From contig JAVHZZ010000002.1 of NCBI GenBank assembly GCA_036250195.1, forward strand, positions 363,315,624 through 363,379,623: DNA of 64,000 nt. The letters are read 5' to 3'. This document shows, piece after piece, positions 58,301-64,000 of the stretch. Positions within the stretch are counted from its first letter, which is position 1. Each line of letters starts with the position of its first letter. The DNA comes from Mixophyes australis. Its lineage: Eukaryota > Chordata > Amphibia > Anura > Limnodynastidae. The position numbers and the translations under genes were made by a program. The notes under the pieces were generated by a model. That model was given only the letters and a program-made list of their open reading frames with translations. It searched no databases and was not told where the DNA came from.

Positions 58301-59360
58301 TTAATGTTTGTCCCCTTCAATATACTCCCCATTTGCATCAATACATCGCTGTAGTCTTGTTTTCCACTGGTCGAAGGCATGAAGCAAATCAATTTCTGTC
58401 ACTTGTTTCAACATATCTGCCGTCTTCTTCTTTACAGCATCAACTGACTCAAAATGTGTCCTTTTAAGCACTGATTTAACTTTTGGGAAAAGATAAAACT
58501 CGCAAGGTGCTAAATCGGGCGAATATGGAGGATGTTCAAGTGTAGTAATGTGATTGTTGGTCAAAAACTGCTTCACAGATTGTGCTGTGTGAGCAGGCAC
58601 ATTGTCCTGGTGAAGAAAGAAACCATTTTTCCACAGTTGCAGCTGTTTCTTTCTGACTCTTTCTCTCAGCTTTTGCAAAACTTCCTTATAATAATGCTAA
58701 TTAACTGTTGTGCCTTCTGGAACCCATTCTTCCAAAAGTACACCCTTGATATTGAAAAAAACAATGAGCATTGCTTTGAATTATGACTTGCCTTGACAAC
58801 CTTTTTTCATTCTTGGTGATGACGGTGTTTTCCAGTGCATTGACTGTCTTTTGGTTTCAGGATCGTACTGGAAGATCCAGGTCTCATTCCAAGTGATTAC
58901 TTTATGAAACAGGTTTGGATCTGTGTCAAGTTGCTGCAGAATGTCAACACAACATTCCTTGCGACGTTCTTTTTGCTCTGGTGTGAGAACCCTTGGGACC
59001 ACCTTTGCACAAACTTTCGTCATGTTAAGATCCTGATGCAAAATTGTCCATACGGTGTCTTTGTCAATGTTCACGGATTCCGCTATCATTCGAACACTGA
59101 GCGGACGGTCTTTTCGAACAATCTGACTGATTTTTTCTACATTTTCTTCGGTTCTTGAAGTGCAAGGTCGTCCAGGGCGTTCATCATCTCCGACATTCTC
59201 ACGTCCCTCGCTGAATCTTTTGTGCCACTCAAACACGCGCACGAGACAGGCAGTCATTCCCATAGGCCGTAGTAAGCATTTGAAAACATTCTGTTGGTGT
59301 TTTGTGCAATTTTACTAAAGATTTAAAATTGACACGTTGTTCAACTTTTAAACTTAGCAT
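58301..59360 (-). pseudogene. mariner transposase pseudogene
   Basis: It begins at Met 59360 with 'VEQRVNFKSLVKLHKTPTE', a helix-turn-helix part. After a frameshift near 59240 it continues 'VFEWHKRFSEGRENVGDDER'. The catalytic region has 'ITWNETWIFQYDPETK' (about 58880), where the first catalytic Asp of the usual GDE is Asn. A second frameshift near 58785 and a stop in 'TTVN*HYYKEVL' follow. Then come 'FLHQDNVPAHTA' (second Asp, about 58610) and 'YSPDLAPCEFYLF' (about 58500), where the residue at the third catalytic position is Glu instead of the mariner Asp. The C-terminus ends 'GEYIEGDKH'. At least three lesions make it inactive. It would have cut the element out and pasted it at TA sites. 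Confidence 0.93.
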
Positions 59361-59519
59361 TTTTTCGGCACTCTACAGAAAACACAACCAAACTAAATGG
59401 CGACTCACAATCAACTGAACGTCAGAGTGGTGCAGCCAGGGCTGCCAAGAGGAATTCAGGGCCCGGGTACAACAAACTCATGGGGCCCCCCCATAGTTGA
59501 GTAAGCCCTAAAAAATTTT

Positions 59520-59700
59520 TGCGCCGCCTCACGGCGGCGCAAAAAACGCGACGCGGGTTTGGTCATACATTCAGGGGCGTGTCAATGCGCCATTGGGGCG
59601 TGGCTAGCCTAACGACGGTGCAAAAATTTTCGGGAATGTGGTCATACATTTGGGGCCGTGGCAATGCACCGTTGGGCGCATAGCTAGCACATCAAAATCA
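59520..59700. repeat. Two-copy tandem duplication, ~80-95 bp
   Basis: 'ggtcatacattcaggggcgt' and 'ggtcatacatttggggccgt' head paired copies, each followed by 'caatgc(g/a)cc(a/g)ttgggg' and 'tagct/ctagc' text. Confidence 0.8.
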
Positions 59701-60429
59701 CTAGGTCCTGAATTCACCACAGCGTCACATATGTCCAAGCACTCCTGACTTTTAAGACATCCAGCACCACAGTGTAGTATACAAAGAATGCAGTGTGTAC
59801 ACAAACAGTTCAGTCTTGGCCTGCGCCCACTGGGCTCACCAAACATTGGCATTGTCCCTACTAGAATCACAACATTTCACACACTATGCTGCTCTGTCCT
59901 ACCTGTTCTTCTCACTTTCTCCACCCGAGGCTGCTGGTTTCTTTAGTTGTGGCTTGCCTGGATCTTGGAATGTAGAAGGACCTATTTGGGAAAAAAATGG
60001 CTACATTTAGAAAATTTCAGTCAGACGCAGCGTTAAATCAATAGCACCCACGATTAATAATTAGGCCTTCCTCCAGCCCCAACATTAAAATAATAGAATT
60101 CACATGTAATAAATAAACCTATTTCCCGTCATGCAAACAGCCTAGCAATACCTATTTCCCGCAACCATCACTGCCATTAAATAATTCATAGTCACATTTA
60201 ATAAATAGACCTCATCCTCCCCAAACTCACCTCCACATTCAATAGGCCCCAAATCACCCCATCTTAAATTAATAATCCCCACTATTAAATTGCCTCACCA
60301 TCACCCTACAAACAAAATAGCGCCCATTAATTAGCCACCACCTACCGCACACACACTACATTGCAACAAGCCCCATCACAACTACACTGCGCCCTCCATG
60401 CTGCTTTCCCCCCTTTTTATTCACTCTGT

Positions 60430-61462
60430 GCCTCTTTGCCCCTTTTTTTTATAACTCTGTGCCTCTCTGCCGCTGTTTTCCTCCTCTGTGCCTCTCTGCC
60501 CCTGTTTTCCTCCTCTGTGCCTCTCTGCCCCTCTTTTCCTCCTCTGTGCCTCTCTGCCCCTCTTTTCCTCCTCTGTGCCTCTCTGCCCCTCTTTTCCTCC
60601 TCTGTGCCTCTCTGCCCCTCTTTTCCTCCTCTGTGCCTCTCTGCCCCTCTTTTCCTCCTCTGTGCCTCTCTGCCCCTCTTTTCCTCCTCTGTGCCTCTCT
60701 GCCCCTCTTTTCCTCCTCTGTGCCTCTCTGCCCCTCTTTTCCGCCTCTCTGCCCCTCTTTTCCTCCTCTCTGCCCCTCTTTTCCTCCTCTGTGCCCCTCT
60801 TTTCCTCCTCTGTGCCCCTCTTTTCCTCCTCTGTGCCCCTCTTTTCCTCCTCTGTGCCCCTCTTTTCCTCCTCTGTGCCCCTCTTTTCCTCCTCTGTGCC
60901 TCTCTTTTCCTCCTCTCTGCCCCTCTTTTCCTCCTCTGTGCCTCTCTGCCCCTCTTTTCCTCCTCTGTGCCTCTCTGCCCCTCTTTTCCGCCTCTCTGCC
61001 CCTCTTTTCCTCCTCTCTGCCCCTCTTTTCCTCCTCTGTGCCCCTCTTTTCCTCCTCTGTGCCCCTCTTTTCCTCCTCTGTGCCCCTCTTTTCCTCCTCT
61101 GTGCCCCTCTTTTCCTCCTCTGTGCCCCTCTTTTCCTCCTCTGTGCCTCTCTTTTCCTCCTCTGTGCCCCCTTTTCCTCCTCTGTGCCCCCTTTTCCTCC
61201 TCTGTGCCTCTCTTTTCCTCCTCTGTGCCCCTCTTTTCCTCCTCTGTGCCCCTCTTTTCCTCCTCTGTGCCTCTCTTTTCCTCCTCTGTGCCTCTCTTTT
61301 CCTCCTCTGTGCCCCTCTTTTCCTCCTCTGTGCCTCTCTTTTCCTCCTCTGTGCCTCTCTTTTCCTCCTCTGTGCCTCTCTTTTCCTCCTCTGTGCCTCT
61401 CTTTTCCTCCTCTGTGCCTCTCTTTTCCTCCTCTGTGCCTCTCTTTTCCTCCTCTGTGCCTC
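60430..61462. repeat. C/T minisatellite, 21-bp and 29-bp units
   Basis: Units alternate between 'cctctgtgcccctcttttc' (21-bp period with 'ctc') and a longer form with an extra 'tctctgcc' (29 bp). About 40 units occur in blocks of the same length, suggesting higher-order expansion. All three forward frames stay open because the 21-bp unit is a multiple of three with no stop. Confidence 0.95.
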
Positions 61463-61565
61463 TCAGTTTCTTTCCTTACCTTTTGTCAGCTTCTTTCTTT
61501 TCTTCTCTTCTCTTCTGTCTTCTCTTCTTTCTTCTTCTTTGGTCTTGTCAGGCTGCGGCGCTCCT

Positions 61566-61616
61566 CACTGACTGACTGCCGGGCGTGACTTGATGACGTC
61601 ACGCCCGACAGTCAGT
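61566..61616. repeat. CRE-containing palindrome inside the hAT element
   Basis: 'actgactgccgggcgtgac' pairs with 'gtcacgcccgacagtcagt' around 'ttgatgac', giving TGACGTCA at the right-hand joint. Arms are about 19 bp. Confidence 0.85.
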
Positions 61617-62026
61617 GTGAATGGAGAAGACAGGAGAGGAGGGACGCGGCGCCGCGGTCACGTGAGTATTGATTTTTTTTTTTTTTTTTTTATTTCTTAT
61701 AGCTCCCCCCACCAACGCCCCCCCCCCCCTCCCCCTACCCCGCGGGAATTTTTTTTTTAAAAAAATAAAAATACGCAAAATACAAAAAAAAATAATAAAA
61801 AAAAAAAATGACAAAAAATAGCAGCAAGGGCCCGGCCCGGGCCCCCTGGCATGGCCGGGCCCGGGTAAAATGTACCCGCTCCCCCCCCCTCTCGGCGGCC
61901 CTGGGTGCAGCTTGTCATGCAGGTTCAGAGTGGTTCAAGGTTACTATGTATGCAGTTAGAACCGGTTCTGACTGCCTTTTTTACTAGGTGGAATCACAGT
62001 CTCGTTATTTAATAGACATACCTTGT

Positions 62027-62027
62027 G

Positions 62028-62094
<67 letters not shown>
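62027..62094 (+). repeat. (TA)n microsatellite right of the mariner
   Basis: About 32 TA units immediately outside the right mariner terminal repeat. Confidence 0.97.
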
Positions 62095-62097
<3 letters not shown>

Positions 62098-62476
62098 CTT
62101 AAAGTGGACTGGTCACCTAAAGTCATCTCATTTGTTTAACATCATGTAGGTGTAGCATTACAATACTTTATTAGCCTTTAAATCATCTAGATTTATAGTT
62201 TGCTGAAAGCCACCCATTTTGAAAACCTTTTTGGCAGTATGTAGATCTACCAGCGTGGCCACTGCTGCCAGCCCTCCCCAGAGCCATCAATGACCCACAT
62301 TGATGTTCCTTTGATGGAACAGCAGTACTTACTGTTATTATATTACTGCCTTTATCCAATATAAAAAGACATAAACACTGCAGTGCCAGCAAGTTCAAGC
62401 TATTGTTCTGCTATGTTTCTGATCCAAACACTGACTACTGTGTGCGGATTGGCAAGAAGTCTGATGTGTATAGTTA

Positions 62477-63191
62477 AGCTGGGTACACATCTATGCAATT
62501 ATCGTGCAGATCACACGATTCACGACTGTTTGGTCAGATATTGCAGGAGTGTGTATGCTCCCATGATCATGTATTATTGTACAAATCACATCACATCTAT
62601 TGATTTGGTTTTGTAAACTGCCTAAAAATCATGGTCAACGATGTTGGGCAAATATGGAAGTGTATACACACACACTCATGACCAGCAGCGTAGGCAGATA
62701 TCTGTAGAGTGTGTATGGTGTGTTACTTTTGCAAGTTACACAGACAATTGAATTCCCCTCACAGTCTTTTTTTTGCAGATGGTTTTGAGAGATGAATATC
62801 ACAGATATGAAGGTAAATTGTGTAGTTCGGTATGCATGACTCGGCATGCTCATCTGGACTTCATCATCATCATCATCACCATTTATTTATATAGCGCCAC
62901 TAATTCCACAGCGCTGTACAGAGAACTCACTCACATCTGTCCCTGCCCCATTGGAGCTTACAGTCTAAATTCCCTAACATACACACACACACAGACAGAC
63001 TAGGGTCAATTTTGTCAGCAGCCAATTAACCTAATAGTATGTTTTTGGAGTGTGGGAGGAAACCGGAGCACCCGGAGGAAACACACGCAAACACGGGGAG
63101 AACATACAAACTCCACACAGATAAGGCCAGTTGTTGGTGAAATTGTTGGAGACATTGCATCTGTATTAAGATTGCATAGGTGTACCCAGCT
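62477..63191. mobile_element. Harbinger-like MITE, TSD TTA, split by a SINE
   Basis: 'agctgggtacac' at the left and 'gtgtacccagct' at the right are inverted repeats, flanked by TTA at 62474-62476 and 63192-63194. A 3-bp TTA/TAA target is characteristic of PIF/Harbinger. Internal 'atcgtgcagatcacacgatt' is palindromic. A SINE fragment at 62857-63130 interrupts it. Confidence 0.8.
62857..63130 (-). repeat. SINE, 5'-truncated, nested in the Harbinger-like MITE
   Basis: Tail 'atttatatagcgccactaat' and body 'ggagtgtgggaggaaaccgg', 'gaacatacaaactccacaca' match the family well. The tRNA-like head is missing. A (CA)n run of about 14 bases lies at 62981-62994. Confidence 0.85.
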
Positions 63192-63194
63192 TTA

Positions 63195-63521
63195 GAAAGC
63201 AATCTACTCGCTCACAATTTTATCTAAATAGCTACTTGTGAAGGAGCCTTTTCTTTACGCATGCTTATACCTTTACTGTTCATTTAAACTTTTATTATAT
63301 AAAATTACCACAAAAAGAGTGCATGAAATACATTACATAGCTGCAAAGCAACTTTTCCACTACAGGGGTGCACATGAGTACAATGATAATCATTGTGCAC
63401 CATCTATGACATTTTAAAAGATAGCTTTAATACCCACCAATAAACTAAATATTTGGGTTATGCCTAGAAACAAAACCTAATCACAACCCAATATAAATAA
63501 AACACTTGATAATAGTTTAGA
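63195..63521. other. Non-coding stretch, nothing recognised
   Basis: No coding or repeat structure supported. Confidence 0.45.
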
Positions 63522-63566
63522 GGACTCCCTGAAATCCATTCCAGGAGAGTAGGCAAGTATGATCTT
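63522..63566. repeat. Terminal scrap of the 'catacttgccaac' element
   Basis: 'ccaggagagtaggcaagtat' + 'g' matches the right end of the element at 31681-31939. Confidence 0.6.
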
Positions 63567-63594
63567 ACCCAGTATTGTTTTATTAATGTTTGTT

Positions 63595-63655
63595 CCTAAT
63601 TGTAAAGCGCTACAGAATTTGCTGGCGCTATATAAATAAATGATGATGATGATCA
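63595..63655 (+). repeat. LINE/SINE 3' tail with (GAT)n
   Basis: 'ttgtaaagcgctacagaatt' then 'ctggcgctatataaataa' and a short (ATG/GAT)n run. This is the same tail as at 16600-16680. The remaining 345 bases of the window show nothing recognisable. Confidence 0.7.
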
Positions 63656-64000
63656 AGAGCAAAACTTAAATGAAATTTGTTATTTCTACTCACTAGTGTT
63701 CTCTTATCTACAGCTGGAGATCATGTATAGTTTAGCAATGTGTACACTTTCAATTGCAGCACTTATGGCATAATGATATAATTTTATTTAACACATGACC
63801 CAGCAGTAAATGGTAACAGGTGAGGGAAATATAAAGTTTAATGGGCAGTAAAACAGCATATATGTTGCTTTATACATAAACGGCTAATAACATTAATATG
63901 TATCAGTTTTAAAATCTTATCATAACATACTTGCCAGCAACCATACTGACATTAAATACAGAACCTTCCAGTTAGTGCTAAAGGATAGATGACAATAACC

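Larger units (their letters stand above)
59437..61903. mobile_element. Non-autonomous hAT element nested in mariner, TSD ggtgcagc
   Basis: The ends 'cagggctgccaagagg' and 'cctctcggcggccctg' are inverted repeats that extend inward as 'cagggcccgggtac' and 'gggcccgggtaaaatgtac'. The exact 8-bp ggtgcagc flanks it at 59429-59436 and 61904-61911, inside mariner 5' sequence. The interior contains a ~95-bp duplication, a C/T minisatellite and a CRE-containing palindrome. No transposase is encoded. The frames of 366-404 codons across it are minisatellite artefacts. Confidence 0.94.
58235..62025 (-). mobile_element. mariner transposon, split by a hAT insertion
   Basis: 'aaggtatgtctattaaataa' + 'cgagactg' at 58237-58263 is perfectly inverted at 61998-62023, giving terminal repeats of about 28 bp. 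TA-rich sequence flanks both ends, as expected for TA-targeting. Removing the 2467-bp hAT insertion (59437-61903) and its 8-bp duplication leaves an element of about 1.3 kb, the usual mariner size. The transposase lies on the minus strand. Confidence 0.92.

Noticed and set aside
60361..61588. Three overlapping plus-strand open frames of 366-404 codons, Leu/Pro/Ser/Cys-rich
   Set aside because: They arise from a 21-bp C/T minisatellite without stop codons inside a hAT element; all three frames are open at once and no domain is present.
1..64000. CRISPR arrays, rRNA or tRNA genes
   Set aside because: Tandem arrays here have no spacer structure, and tRNA-like boxes occur only in SINE heads.

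Overview
This is vertebrate nuclear DNA, most likely from a frog. It is AT-rich and intron-bearing, and it is packed with decayed transposable elements: DIRS, Helentron-type Helitron, several hAT families, mariner, Tc1, Harbinger-like and CR1/L2-like LINEs, and a tRNA-derived SINE. That mix is typical of anuran genomes. The species cannot be named from the sequence alone.

The only host gene I recognise with confidence is MNT, the MAX-binding transcriptional repressor, on the minus strand. Its last two coding exons are here: 40107-40299 (leucine zipper) and 37846-38558 (C-terminal tail with stop). They are joined by a phase-consistent 1.55 kb intron. A long 3' UTR probably follows, down to about 35.2 kb. 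I did not find the upstream MNT exons (SIN3-interaction domain, basic helix-loop-helix), so 40.3-64 kb is probably MNT intron or upstream flank.

Layout. 0-4.5 kb: CR1/L2-like LINE pieces interrupted by an LTR-like unit with 77-bp tandem repeats. 5.9-9.0 kb: two hAT MITEs with 8-bp target duplications. 9.18-15.78 kb: a decayed autonomous hAT element whose 3' part is duplicated. Lodged in it is a 1.9 kb minus-strand retrocopy carrying a broken NSMCE2 (SUMO ligase) gene, a hammerhead-like motif, an AATAAA and a poly(A) tail. 15.8-32.4 kb: SINEs, LINE ends, MITEs, three Helentron copies each abutting a TA/CA microsatellite, a hAT element with a G-rich minisatellite and a long palindrome, and a Tc1 scrap. 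32.4-35.2 kb: no recognisable gene. 35-40.3 kb: MNT. 42.0-45.25 kb: a DIRS-type tyrosine-recombinase retrotransposon. 47.6-50.9 kb: two more hAT MITEs. 58.2-62.0 kb: a mariner split by a 2.5 kb hAT element carrying a C/T minisatellite. 62.5-63.2 kb: a Harbinger-like MITE split by a SINE.

Most of the interest lies in the nested insertions, which give a relative chronology. Other points are the NSMCE2 chimeric retrocopy, recurrent 5' splice-site sequences and CRE or E-box palindromes inside unrelated hAT MITEs, and the microsatellite association of the Helentrons. No RNA gene, CRISPR array, operon or intact transposase was found. All family assignments come from reading motifs by eye, with no database search.
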